Below are positions 9,186 to 19,413 of a stretch of 45,366 nucleotides of DNA, in pieces; position 1 is the stretch's first letter, and each line of letters opens with the position of its first letter. Made by a program: the position numbers and the translations under genes. Below the pieces are notes generated by a model that had not been told where the DNA came from, ran no database searches, and was given only the letters and a program-made list of their open reading frames with translations. Source of the DNA: Pascua guehoae (lineage: Eukaryota; Basidiomycota; Tremellomycetes; Trichosporonales; Trichosporonaceae); the NCBI GenBank assembly GCA_001600415.1, contig BCJX01000004.1:2277524-2322889 (forward strand), read 5' to 3'.

Positions 9186-10734
9186 GGCGGAGAAGTGTAC
9201 TTTGGAGAACACGACGTCTCCAAGACCACAGCCCCATCTTATATGTGCATTCCACGCCGTCGCACTGGTCAATTCAGAAAAAAAAACACACCTGGTGACG
9301 CATCAAGCATCAAGCCCAGAGGTCTACGATCAACCGTCCCCGCATCATCATCACGCGCTGGCGTCCCAGGAACTAGCACACTGCCCGACGTTGGATGTCC
9401 GGAACGGCGGCGATCAACCGGCGTTGGGAGCCCCAAAGTCACCGAGATGCCGGATACCGAGAAGCCATGTGGCCATGTTGAATGCGGGGTACTGTGGAGA
9501 AAAGGCTCTGTGCCAGGTGTAGAGTTGTGGAGTGCCCACCGGGCCCCCGGGATGATGGCGGGTTTCGGTGATTGCCGTGCCTCGCTCTCCCTCGGCCATA
9601 CTTAAGGATCAAGACACAATGACACGAGGTGCAGCCGGGTTTAGAGTGCCTCAAAAGAGCCCCGTTCCCCGTTCAGACAGATTGGCCGCGTCGGAAGTCC
9701 CTACTGTCGTCGAGTCCTCCGATCCGATCGACAACGCATGCCAACTACAGTTGCTGCCGCCGAGGCTATTGGGGGCTGCACGTCCGAGGCTGTGGGTGTT
9801 TCTGGCTAAAGTGACAGTCCGTATTGTGCTCGTCGCTCGACGCCGCTCGACCGACTGACCGATGATCAGATGATCAGGTGACCCCACATACCACGCATGC
9901 TAGGGTCTGTAGACGTGCCGATCGAGCTGGCCACGATCCGGGGCCGTAAGGCTGTGGGACACGGTTCTGAGATGAACGCGGACACGGACACGGAGCCCCG
10001 AATTCATGTTATTGTGGCACAGCTGCAATGCTCGAAATATACCATGAGCGCAGGCTCAAACAGGTATCGCCCACGAACCGCGCGTACCACCCCACATGTA
10101 CAAGTGCGAGAAGACGCGACGCATGAATGGTCTAGTAGACACAGATCTTGCTTCAACAGGCTCAGATGTTACACATAGAGCAAACCTCAGGCGCCTGTGA
10201 CGACCATAGTCAACCTGAAAAATGTGGTACGGTCGTTGCAAGTGCCCCAAACCGCAGCACCGTGGCCGTTGTGAACGGCCACTGTTCCCACAAACTGTGT
10301 GCGTCGACTTGTGTCAGTACATGCCCGAGTGCCTCTTAAGACCGGGAGCAGCTTTCGTCCCACACATGGACGGTATACGTCGCGATCGGGATGTCTTGCA
10401 GTTCGACGCGTCAAAGTTCAAAGAGCTTGGTGCACCTGCCACGCCACGAGCGCCCTCACACAAAGCAGGCGTATGACTGAGACGAATAAGCTTTCACTGA
10501 AACGACATGGGTGGCTCCTCCCAGGCTACAAGAGAGGATGCGGTGGTGGTCCCAGGCCCAGAGTCACGACAGGAGTCTTTGGTTATCTGTAGCATACGCC
10601 GACGTGTGTATGGAATCTTTCTTTTCGTTCTTTTACCAGCCATGTACCAATTTCTTCCCCTCGGCACGTTATTTCCGCCATTCCAGACCTCTCCAATCAC
10701 TTGACCGGGCGCCGGTTGTCGACAACCACGGGCC
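9186..10734. other. Intergenic region between hydrolase and dioxygenase genes
   Basis: About 1.55 kb containing the 3' flank of the Cys-hydrolase and the promoter side of the dioxygenase. All ORFs are short, overlap in several frames and lack recognisable domains or paired splice signals. I see no RNA gene. Confidence 0.5.
9238..9245 (-). promoter_or_regulatory. Probable TATA element of the dioxygenase gene
   Basis: CATATAAG on the minus strand lies about 55 bp upstream of the dioxygenase start codon at 9185. It is the only such element nearby. Its function is inferred from position. Confidence 0.4.
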
Positions 10735-11709
10735 CTACTCGTGCGCGCGGAACCAGTCGACAATCTTGCCGACGGTGCGATCGACCACATCCGGCTGGTC
10801 ATAGTACTGGAAGTGGTTGACGTCGTTATCCCACACGAGCTTCTTGTCGTTTGTGGGGATACTCTCATAGTGTCGCTTTGCGGCGTTGGGGTTCATGCAC
10901 ATGTCGCCATGGATGACGAGAGCCGGGGTATTGAGCTTGCTTACGCCGGGAACGGTAGAGTACGCAAAGTGGTCGAGGTCGCTCATGACGGCGTACCTGT
11001 TCTCCCAGCCCTTGAGGGTCCATGGGCCATACCAGCTCCAGACCAGGGGGCCCGGGAGGCCTGCGTCCGACCCCTTTTTGCGATCGCCAAGCTCGGCCGC
11101 GACGAGGGGCGCGTACACGACCTCGCCCGTGTCCTCGTACTTGCGCTTGGCGTCGGCGGCGCGCTCGAGGCGCGCAGCGAGGAGGGCCTCGAGCTCGGCC
11201 GTGCTCGGGGCCGTCGCCTCGTCAAACGGGTCGAGCGTCACGCCCGCAGCGAGCATGAACAGGTCTGTCTCGCGGTCGCGAAAGTAGCCCGTGACGCACG
11301 CGACGGCCTTGATCCGCTCGTCGGTCGAGGCAATGTCCAGCATCTCAGGCCCGCCCTGGCACACGCCCGCGGCGTACATGTGCGCCGTGTCCACGTCCCC
11401 GCGCGAGGCGAGGTAGGTGATTGCCGACACGGCGTCCTCGTTCTTCATCGCGGGGTTCTCCAGCCGGCGCGGCGTACCCGTGCTCCCGCCCACCGTGCGC
11501 GGGTCAAAGGCCAGCGCCGCGTATCCCTCGTCCGCGAGCCGCGTCGCGTAGTGCGTCGGCGCTTGCTCCTTCTGGAAACTGTAGGGTCCCAGCAGAACGA
11601 CACACGGGAAGGGACCCTCGCCCAGCGGTCGGTATAGGACGCCCGCGCACGTCTCGCCGTGCGACGGGAACGTCACGGGCTCCGAGGTGTAGTTGCCGTG
11701 CTTGGCCAT
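10735..11709 (-). CDS. Alpha/beta hydrolase with Cys nucleophile motif (dienelactone hydrolase/YcjY-like)
   Basis: Intronless, 324 aa. The start at 11709 (MAKHGNYTSEPVTFPSHGE) sits in a good Kozak context (CCACCATGG). The open frame extends 34 codons further upstream, but those are low-complexity and overlap the likely TATA box. Features in order: an N-terminal beta strand region, VVLLGPYSFQKEQ, LAFDPRTVGGSTG, the nucleophile elbow GVCQGG with Cys at about residue 117, a helical cap (about 130-215), HGDMCMNPN carrying the probable acid Asp, and VNHFQYYDQ carrying the catalytic His. Cys in the elbow is typical of dienelactone hydrolases and related fungal/bacterial hydrolases rather than ordinary esterases. 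Dienelactone hydrolases act after intradiol cleavage, so the neighbouring dioxygenase gives this context. Overall length and cap are closer to YcjY-type hydrolases, so the substrate remains open. Confidence 0.8.
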   Translation of the reverse strand: MAKHGNYTSEPVTFPSHGETCAGVLYRPLGEGPFPCVVLLGPYSFQKEQAPTHYATRLADEGYAALAFDPRTVGGSTGTPRRLENPAMKNEDAVSAITYLASRGDVDTAHMYAAGVCQGGPEMLDIASTDERIKAVACVTGYFRDRETDLFMLAAGVTLDPFDEATAPSTAELEALLAARLERAADAKRKYEDTGEVVYAPLVAAELGDRKKGSDAGLPGPLVWSWYGPWTLKGWENRYAVMSDLDHFAYSTVPGVSKLNTPALVIHGDMCMNPNAAKRHYESIPTNDKKLVWDNDVNHFQYYDQPDVVDRTVGKIVDWFRAHE

Positions 11710-12604
11710 GGTGGGGCGTCCGTCTTGTGTGTTGTGGTAGGGGAGGTTGCAGTTGTTGGGAGGACTGGTGCTTGTCGTCGTCGTGGTTGGATTCGAGACC
11801 GAGCAGCACATTTATATACCTAGTTCCTGCTCATCGCGCTCCACCCTGCCGTCACCCTCCACTCGGCCCTCCTCTCCACCCCGCCGTCGGCCTGACATTG
11901 ACCTCGACCCCATCGGCGATCGCAGCAACTGTTGATCACGAGACGTCGATGGCGGAGAGGCACGCGGTTGCAGTCTCCATGATGCCGGCAGTGCAGGCTA
12001 ACAGAAAGACCTGCTGCCTCCTCCCTGTTGTCGTGGCCGACACCCAAACCATATCCCGATCGCCGCCCCTCCACATCCCCGCCGGCCCAAATGTGGGTGC
12101 CACAATTGCCACTAGGCATTTTTTCTTTCCACCACCGTCTTAGTTCCTGGGGCCTCCACATCAATGATCATCATGATCGGCACTTCTGTTCCTCCACATC
12201 ACCGCCGGCTTGCATTCCCCGATGCACCACGACGTGTTGGTATACTGGTACCAGGGCCGTTCCTGCGTCCATATGCCAATCAACATGGTGCCTGTGGGTG
12301 TGGCATGTTTCTCATGCAACCCCCCAGCTGAGACACCAGGCGGCGAGGGATGAGTTCACGCGGACTGTGCTGGTGAACAACCGTGGCACACAGTGACCGA
12401 CATGTGTATATATGTAACCGTTTGCCCCAACCACTCGGCATATCGCAACAATGCAAAAGTGGCATTTGGGAAGATAGCCAAATGGTGCTCGCCCGCTGTG
12501 CTGATTGATGCCAACTATCAACTCATACCAAGTTACACGGTGTCTCGGGCAATCGCTCCCATATACTGTTATAATCGCTCGGCTGACCGCCACTCGCGCA
12601 CCCC
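11710..12604. other. Intergenic region, no gene seen
   Basis: About 0.9 kb: promoter of the Cys-hydrolase on the left and 3' flank of the large disordered-protein gene on the right. Apart from the TATA box, I see only short ORFs with no domain and a small palindrome-like GATCATCATGATC at 12164-12178. Confidence 0.5.
11811..11818 (-). promoter_or_regulatory. TATA box of the Cys-hydrolase gene
   Basis: A perfect TATATAAA on the minus strand lies about 102 bp upstream of the start codon at 11709. This supports the internal Met over the longer reading frame, which would run through the region between promoter and start. Confidence 0.55.
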
Positions 12605-15600
12605 CTACTTCTTCGATTTCGAACGCGTACCCTGCGACGGGATGGGTGCAGGCTCCTCGCCGTCGTAAAACACGGCCGTGACGGTGACTTTGGACCGGCG
12701 GAGTTGTTGGACGGGACGATCGACTGGGTTCCCAGATGTGTCGAGGAGGATTTGCGAGTCGACCTTGAGGCAGCTGCGGTGCGGGGTGGCTTTGCTCGCT
12801 TGCGGCATCCGGTACGCGCCAAGTCCGCCGCGGATGACGGTGAGTGCGCGGTTCCAGCGTACGTAGCGGTCAGAGTTTGAGTGTTCGTCCTCGCTACGGC
12901 CTCCAGCAGCGGCTGCATGCTTGTCCGCGTGCGAGAACTTTGCCCGTTTCGAGACGCGCGCTGGTGTCTTGTACTCGTCCTCGTCGCCTGGAGCGCACGC
13001 GCCCTGCTGCACCTCTTCCACGAGCGGGACCGCCTCCGACTCGGACTCGTCGTCCTCGCCGCCAGAGCTCAGACGCCCGCGTCGCCGGGCACGGGCATCT
13101 CGGTCCGATTTGCGGTCCTCCTCTTCGCGTTCCGCCGACGAGCGAATCTTGGATGTCGGCGACGGCGGGCGTGGGCCGGGCACGCGCACAATTTGCCGGT
13201 CAATGGCGCAAAAGTAGACCTCGTTCCGGCGTGTATTGCGCGTAGTCGCATTCTTCAGGTCCCTCTCCGTCATGCCCGGTGCAATCGAGGGTATCGAAGC
13301 TGCCTTGGTTCGCACACCCGTTGACGCGCCAGCCGAAGGGTCGAGCTTGGCAGGGGTGCGCGTCGCGCGTTTGGACCGGCGAGCCGGTGATGGCGGACAT
13401 GCCGTCTTGGTCGCGGCAGCAGCAGACTTTTCATCCTGAGAGCTTGAAGGCTGGGGCGCGGGCTCTGACTGGGATGGTGACTGGACCTTTTCCGGGGATG
13501 CCGAGGACTCGGGTTCTCCTGTTCCAGCGGCAGAAGGCTCATCCGGCGCCCCAGTAACACCAGTGTCATTCCTCTGGGCAGAGGTTGGCACAGCATCCGC
13601 GGGCGGAGAAGTAGAACGTTCAGTCGACGGGGGAACACTCTGAGATTCCGGAACCTTCTCCTCCTCGTCTTGAGCAGGTACCTCGACAGAAACGGTGCTG
13701 TTAATAGATTCACGCTCGGCCGGAGACGGCTCGGTGGATGCCACGTCTGCGAGCACAGATTGCGCCTTGGGCTTGGGTTCGGGGAACAGGGTAGACGACG
13801 TCGCTCGGTTCTTCGATGGTGTCGCTCCAGGACGCGAAGGAGTTCCTAACTGTAGCTGTTCTGTCAGAGGCGACAGCAGTTACGGACTCACCCTAGTCGT
13901 TCGCATCGGTGTCCTCATCGGCGTCGCAGTGGTTGCAGTAGTCATTGCTGTCCGTGCAGCCGGCCCCATGGCAGCCATCGAGCGCACAGGGGACCGAAGT
14001 GTGGACTGCCACAGTAGCGCGCCCGATCGCTCAACACTCGCATCACCCATCGACATGCCCCCCACCCCGAACATGGGCCCGCTCATCACTCCCGTTGGCC
14101 GTGCGGGTGGTCCAAGTACGGATCGCGATTGGGACACTGATAGCGCAGTTCGAGCTTGAGGCTGTGTTCGGGTAGCAGAGAGTACCGAGTACGGACGTTT
14201 GAGCGACGACGACATGCCTTCTCCGATGGTCGCGGCTCTGGCGCCTACCGCAGCCGGCGCAGCCATGGACTCGATGGCGCATGCAGCCTTGGGTGCCGCT
14301 ACTGAGACTGAAGGCCGGAAAGTCTTGGCAGATGCAGACGCAACCACCTTGCGCATGGCCGGTTGGGGAATGACCTGCTTCATGCGGCCTTTGGGCTGGG
14401 GTATTCCAGATACACCTGTCGGCCTGGTGGGGATCCCTGATCGTGATGGCAGCCGGCTGGGAGGCGCGGTGGTGGTTGCGGGACGGCGAGTCGCCTTGAC
14501 CGCAGCTTTCGATGGAGACGGAATCTTGGACGACAACGGCGTCTCGGACGTTGCGGTGCGTGCCCGTGACTTGGCCTCCTGGACACGCTCATTCTCTCTC
14601 AGTTGCAAAGGACGTCCTGAGGCTTTCGTTGATTTTGTGAGCCTTGCCGGCTTGGACGACGGTGTAGCAGACGAAACAATGGCCCGTTGCGGCGTGGGGC
14701 CGACCTGGGATTCAAAGACCGCGTCGAGTCTTCCGTGAATTTCTCGTGCCTTGGCAATGGCCTTCTCCTTCTCTGCAGCTGCCGCCTTCTTTTCTTCGGC
14801 GCTGGGCTTGAGCACCTTGAGCGGGCGGAGAGTCGCTGGTAAATCGGACGTGCCAGTATCACATGAATCGGGCGTCGCCGCTGGTACCGTTCGCGATGCC
14901 GCTGCGGGCGTCGCCAGAAACAAGCGTCGCGCGGGGGTGGCGATCGTACGGGACACAGTGGGACTATCCAACGCAGGGAGCGTAACGGCCGCCTCCTCGG
15001 TGTCGGCATCTGGGAAAGACACGTCGGCATCCAGAGCAGGTTCCAGTCCCCGCAATGGCGTCGTCCGCGTGACTGGAGACGGAGCCAAGTAGACGGGAAT
15101 GATAACCGGCCCGCGCGCAACAGGAGAGTCCATGTCGGAGGCGTAGGACATGTCAAACGAGCCGAGAGGGTCGCTCATGTCCATCAAGTTGGGCGTTTCG
15201 GGCATGCTCTCAGGGTGCACCTTCTCATGGGAAACAGCTTTCAAAGGAGCCGTCGGGGGAGGCGTGACGGACAATGGAGCCTGACCCGCTGCGGCGTCCG
15301 AGGAGGGCTCGTTGGAGGTGCCCACGGCGGCATCGCCTGTGTCGATTTTGGCAGTTTCGAGGACGCTACGGGGATTGTCGCCATCGTCTGTTGACCCGTC
15401 GAAGGTAGCCCGGTGTACGCCATCCTGTCGAACCTCATTGTCTAATGATGTCTCCTCTGAAGAGTAGGTCGAAATGTCCGAGGGAACATCACCTTCAGGT
15501 AACTCGGGAGGGGGTGATTCCTCCATCCTGTCGTCGCCCAGCTGTTCGCGCTCCGCGACAAGATCAACCGGAGCAGACGCCATTCCTAGAAGAAGAACAC

Positions 15601-16774
15601 CGCCAGCAGCGTTCTCTGTCGGAAAGTCGATCGCCTGCGGTGGCTGCGCCGGCGTGGGGTCTTCAGCCTGCCCGTCGCCCAGTTGCTGCACTTGTGCTGT
15701 CGGCGACTCGAGCACTAGCGGCACGTCTTCGGCAACCACATCTTCGATAGCCTCCAGACCCGACAGCACCATCTGCGTAACCGCTTCATATGAATGGCGC
15801 CGTGACGGCACACCCTCGGACGTCGCCGCACCTGTGAACTCGTCGTCTTCCTTCGGTCGACATTTGTCCCCTGCTGGAGACGCTCGTGGCAAGTCGTCGA
15901 AGGGGTCCGATAGTGTGATGATGGAACTGTCGCTGTCGCTCAGCGGCTCACTCCCAGATCGACTTCTCGTATCACTCCCGATCATGCTCTGAGAGCCGAA
16001 GAGGTCATCGCCAATGTCCAGCTGGCTGAGACCACCCAGGTCAAACTCGGTGGGGATATCTGGTGGTCAGAATTAGCTGGAAGCGCAAGGCATACCTGGT
16101 GACCCATGCTTGGCATCAAAGCCGATTGTAATTTGCATTCCTCCTCGGGGGGATGGAACGTATTCTTCTTCCTCGTCAGAGTCGTCCGCATAGTCCTCGG
16201 GGAGAACGGAGTTTTCCTTGTCGGACAGCTCATCGCGGTAGTGTTCAACCGTGGCGGCTTCCTCAGAGTCGGAATCTGGTGCATCGATCTGGCGGGACTC
16301 GAGGTCCTCTGGAATGTCGAGGGGTTGTGGTGATGGTGATTGGGTCCCAGCGTCCAAAGGCGAGGGTCCGTCCTCCTCAGCCTGCTCGTAGAATCCACCC
16401 TCCCATACCTTGTCGCCAGGTTGGTCGTCTTTACTTGGTGAGCCAAGGAGAAGCGTCTTGCGGCGTAGGAACTCGCGCGAATCACGTTTCTGAATACGAC
16501 GTGCCAGAGAAGACCGTCGGGGGCCAGCTGATCGCACTGCTGGCGCCGCTGCCGGCGAGGAAGGGATGGATCGCGAGAGGTGCGCAACAATCTTGCGTTC
16601 GATGGGGGCGTGAGCACCAAAGAAGACAGCCTCGTCGTCTGATGATGAGAAGCCATCAAAGTCGGACACGGATGATTCCGACGCGCATGCAGTGCCACTG
16701 GAGGACGAGGCCGACAGCTCTGCCACGGGGAAGGTAGGCCGATGCAGTCGAGGGGAAGGCGATGGAGACGGCAT
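12605..16774 (-). CDS. Large disordered Ser/Pro-rich protein with a KEN box, unknown function
   Basis: Spliced model: exons 16774-16096, 16059-13892 and 13849-12605 (introns only 36 and 42 nt), 1363 aa. Both introns join frames cleanly (SPG|DIPTEFDLGG and MRTTR|LGTPSRPG). Nearly the whole protein is low-complexity and rich in Ser, Pro, Ala and acidic residues, with many S/T-P sites. Visible features are a KEN tripeptide at about 185-187 (LSDKENSVLP), the basic stretch RRSSLARRIQKRDSREFLRRK near residue 90, a charged Ala/Lys/Glu helix at about 648-675 (EEKKAAAAEKEKAIAKAREI) and several basic Arg/Lys patches. A more conserved-looking C-terminal third includes RNEVYFCAIDRQIVRVPGP and YVRWNRALTVIRGGLGAYR. 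KEN boxes are APC/C degrons, so a cell-cycle-regulated nuclear protein is possible, but a single tripeptide is weak evidence. The start has a good Kozak context (CACCATG). I do not recognise the family. Confidence 0.7.
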
Positions 16775-18421
16775 GGTGGAGGAGGGCGCGGTGGCCCCTT
16801 GAAGGACGTTTGTTGCCAGGTGGTGTGGATGTGAACAGGAGAAGTGACTCGGACAAGAACGGAATCGGCGATCTTGGAGATTGATAGACCGCGATGAGAA
16901 GTGTAAGGAAATGCTGGTGGTGGGTCGTGACAACAGTGACAGACAGTTGTTGCTACGAGTCCCAATGCCGCTCGAGTGTTGTTGTTTGTGATGACTGGTG
17001 TTTACGTAATAAAAATCTAATGAACAGTATCACATCAGGACAACCATACGACAATATATCCACGTCAATACCTTCCGGAATAGTCACGTGGTCATCCCTG
17101 ATTCTGGTCTCAGGCCTCAGGAAGCCAGGGTTTCGAGGGATGTTGCAGACGCGCGCAGGTTGCGCATGCGGCCGTCATGCGTGCATGCGGCCTGCTGCCT
17201 GCATGCCTGAGCATGCCAGACGAAACGGTAAGCATAGGGCATTGGTCCGGCCATGCAGTACGAGGCCAAAGGCTCGGTGCTGCCTGCTGCATGGTGTATG
17301 CTGCTGGCTGCTGGGCGGTGCCATCGAGCTGGCGGCGTAGCACCAGAAGACGCGATCCACGAGGAGACAGGGCACCAAGGGACCCAGATCAGGAGCGAGT
17401 GACAGCTGCACCCCAACTCGCCGCGCACGGCACCATCTTCTGCAGTGCACCCTGCTTCACCCACATCAAGGCGCTTGTTGTTGGACGTGCAGGACCTCAA
17501 CATGACCTTGATATGCAGAGTCTCCACAGTTCAATCTGTGTTCTTTCATAGTTTGTCGAACGGTGATGTAAAAGCTTATACTCACTTCCCACCGCCCCTT
17601 AAAGGTGGCATTCCTCCTTAGCGCTGGAATGTACACAGCCTCTAATAGCAGTGGCGGCACGCAGAGGTCTTTGTCTATGAGCTCGATGCTGACGAAATAC
17701 GTATGCGTATGCATCCAGGATGAATGGCCTGATACGCGTCTTTTCAGACGATGCTCTCCATGCTGGCTTGCTCTAGCTGCGAATTAGCGTAATAGGCGAG
17801 GGGCGTTAGCGTGTGGTGTGTTGGAAGATCCTGGGCTCCTGTTGCGCGTTGCCCTGAGTATCAGACCTGTGGGCCCACGGCAGCAAGATTAACGCATGCA
17901 GAGAGCCTCCCTCAGAGCCAGGGCCAGAACCGCCTCTGGTTTCGTTTCCTCTGTCAGGCAAGCAGTCGATGGCCAGGATCATCCGCAGTCAAAGGCCTCT
18001 CAGCCAAATGATGCTTGTGGCCCATGGCTCACTGGCCCACTTGGCCACTTGGCCACTTGGCAGCCAGCTCACCGCAGCAGCATCCTGCATCCTGGGTCTC
18101 CTGGGATCGGTCCGCCAGGCCGCCACCGCCACAACACACGCGAGCCACGCCGCCGCGCCGCGCGCCATGCGCCATGACCACGGGGGTCTGGGATAGCTAG
18201 GTTGCGGCTTGCGGCTCGCGAGCCTGGCCGGGTCCTCCGGTCCAGTTACCTTGCATTGCTGCATGCATGGCTGGCTGCATGCAGGTGGCTGATGAGCTGC
18301 ATGAGCTGATGAGGCAGCAGGAGGCACCCAGTTGCCTGCCTGCCTGAGTACTGTTGGCTGCTGGCTGACTGCAATGGTCGGCGCGTCGTATGGTGTCTGG
18401 GGGTGGTGGATGCAAGTTGTG

Positions 18422-18443
18422 ATGGATGGATGGATGGATGGAT
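18422..18443. repeat. Tetranucleotide ATGG microsatellite
   Basis: Five consecutive GATG/ATGG units in the gene-free region. Confidence 0.8.
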
Positions 18444-19109
18444 GCATACTGTAGTCAGTCTTTGGGTGTTACGGCCCCGCGCGCTCTGTGCACTAGTTTG
18501 AATCCATCATTGTCGTCTGTCCAGTCGTCGTCGCCTGTCGTACCTACCTCCGACCTCAAAACGTACCTACCCACCGACCGACCGACCAAACCACACACAC
18601 ATACACACACATACACCTCGTCCCCACACTCCCACCCACCCCACCCCCCCGTCGCCCAACCCAACCCGGAACCGACCCTCCACGCTTTCCGATTTCCCCT
18701 TTCCCCCCCCCACCATCCTTGTTCCTTCCCCTCGCCCATTATCCACAAAAGCGTTCTTTCCACCAACATCTTCCCATCGACGACGCAACGCGACGTGGTC
18801 TGCTCGTACGGCATACGGCACCGACAGAGCAAGCGGCCCTACCACCCCTCGACACGGACACACTTACCGTTCCAGCCTGGACAAAGCAAGCCCCCGTGTC
18901 ACTTCGCGTCTCGTCCTTGGGATCCGGACAACACGTTCTTGTGCAACCGTAAACGGGTGTAGAGCCCACCGTGGGTTTTCCGCCTCTGCCCGAGTCCGAC
19001 CGGATTGCTTGCTTGCTGGCCAGCTCGCTCGCATCGGTGCTTGATACATCGCGGCTGAAATCACTGTGCGCCCGTCGTCGTTCTTGGTATGTCCCAAACC
19101 TTCCTTCCC

Positions 19110-19145
19110 CATCACCACCATCATCATCATCATCATCATCATCAT
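19110..19145. repeat. CAT trinucleotide microsatellite upstream of the kinase
   Basis: About eleven CAT/CAC triplets lie about 270 bp upstream of the kinase start. An ATG at 19089 would read them as a His-rich upstream ORF ending at 19322. If the kinase 5' UTR extends that far, this uORF could dampen translation. Alternatively, the GTATGT at 19087-19092 may be the donor of a 5'-UTR intron. Confidence 0.6.
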
Positions 19146-19413
19146 AGGCTCGTCAACCTCTTGCTCGACATTCTCCCTCTCCCCCTTCCCGCCCCCCTCC
19201 CCCCCACACGTGCACCTTCCTTCCCATCACTTTGTTCGATCTCGTACCTCTCCCAACACCATCCCACTGCCCCACTCTCCTTCTGCATCATCTTCGCCCA
19301 ACTAGCTCCCTCGCACTGCTAGCTCCCTCGCACTCTTTGACACACCTACCACGACGCTCACCACCCATCAGCCCCTATGAACGCCCAACGCCAGTAATCA
19401 CTCTCTCGCACCA

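Larger units (their letters stand above)
16775..19413. other. Gene-free region with simple repeats upstream of the DYRK kinase
   Basis: About 2.6 kb between the divergent disordered-protein and kinase genes. It holds GCTG/GCATGC-rich stretches (17160-17330 and 18230-18370), a GGAT/ATGG tetramer run near 18422-18443, a (CA)n stretch near 18591-18618, C-rich tracts (18620-18720, 19180-19210) and a CAT run at 19110-19145. A short minus-strand ORF ends in a donor-like site near 17585, but no partner exons could be built. The right part should include the kinase promoter and 5' UTR. Confidence 0.5.

Noticed and set aside
10741..11637. 298-codon plus-strand open frame
   Set aside because: It is antisense to the intronless Cys-hydrolase; its Val/Arg/Ala-rich peptide lacks any motif.
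17586..17714. Minus-strand ORF ending in a GTGAGT donor (peptide with TYFVSIELIDKD)
   Set aside because: The peptide looks protein-like and the donor is good. However, the only acceptor found leads to a stop after about a dozen codons, and no upstream exon could be joined. Possibly a gene relic; not enough to annotate.
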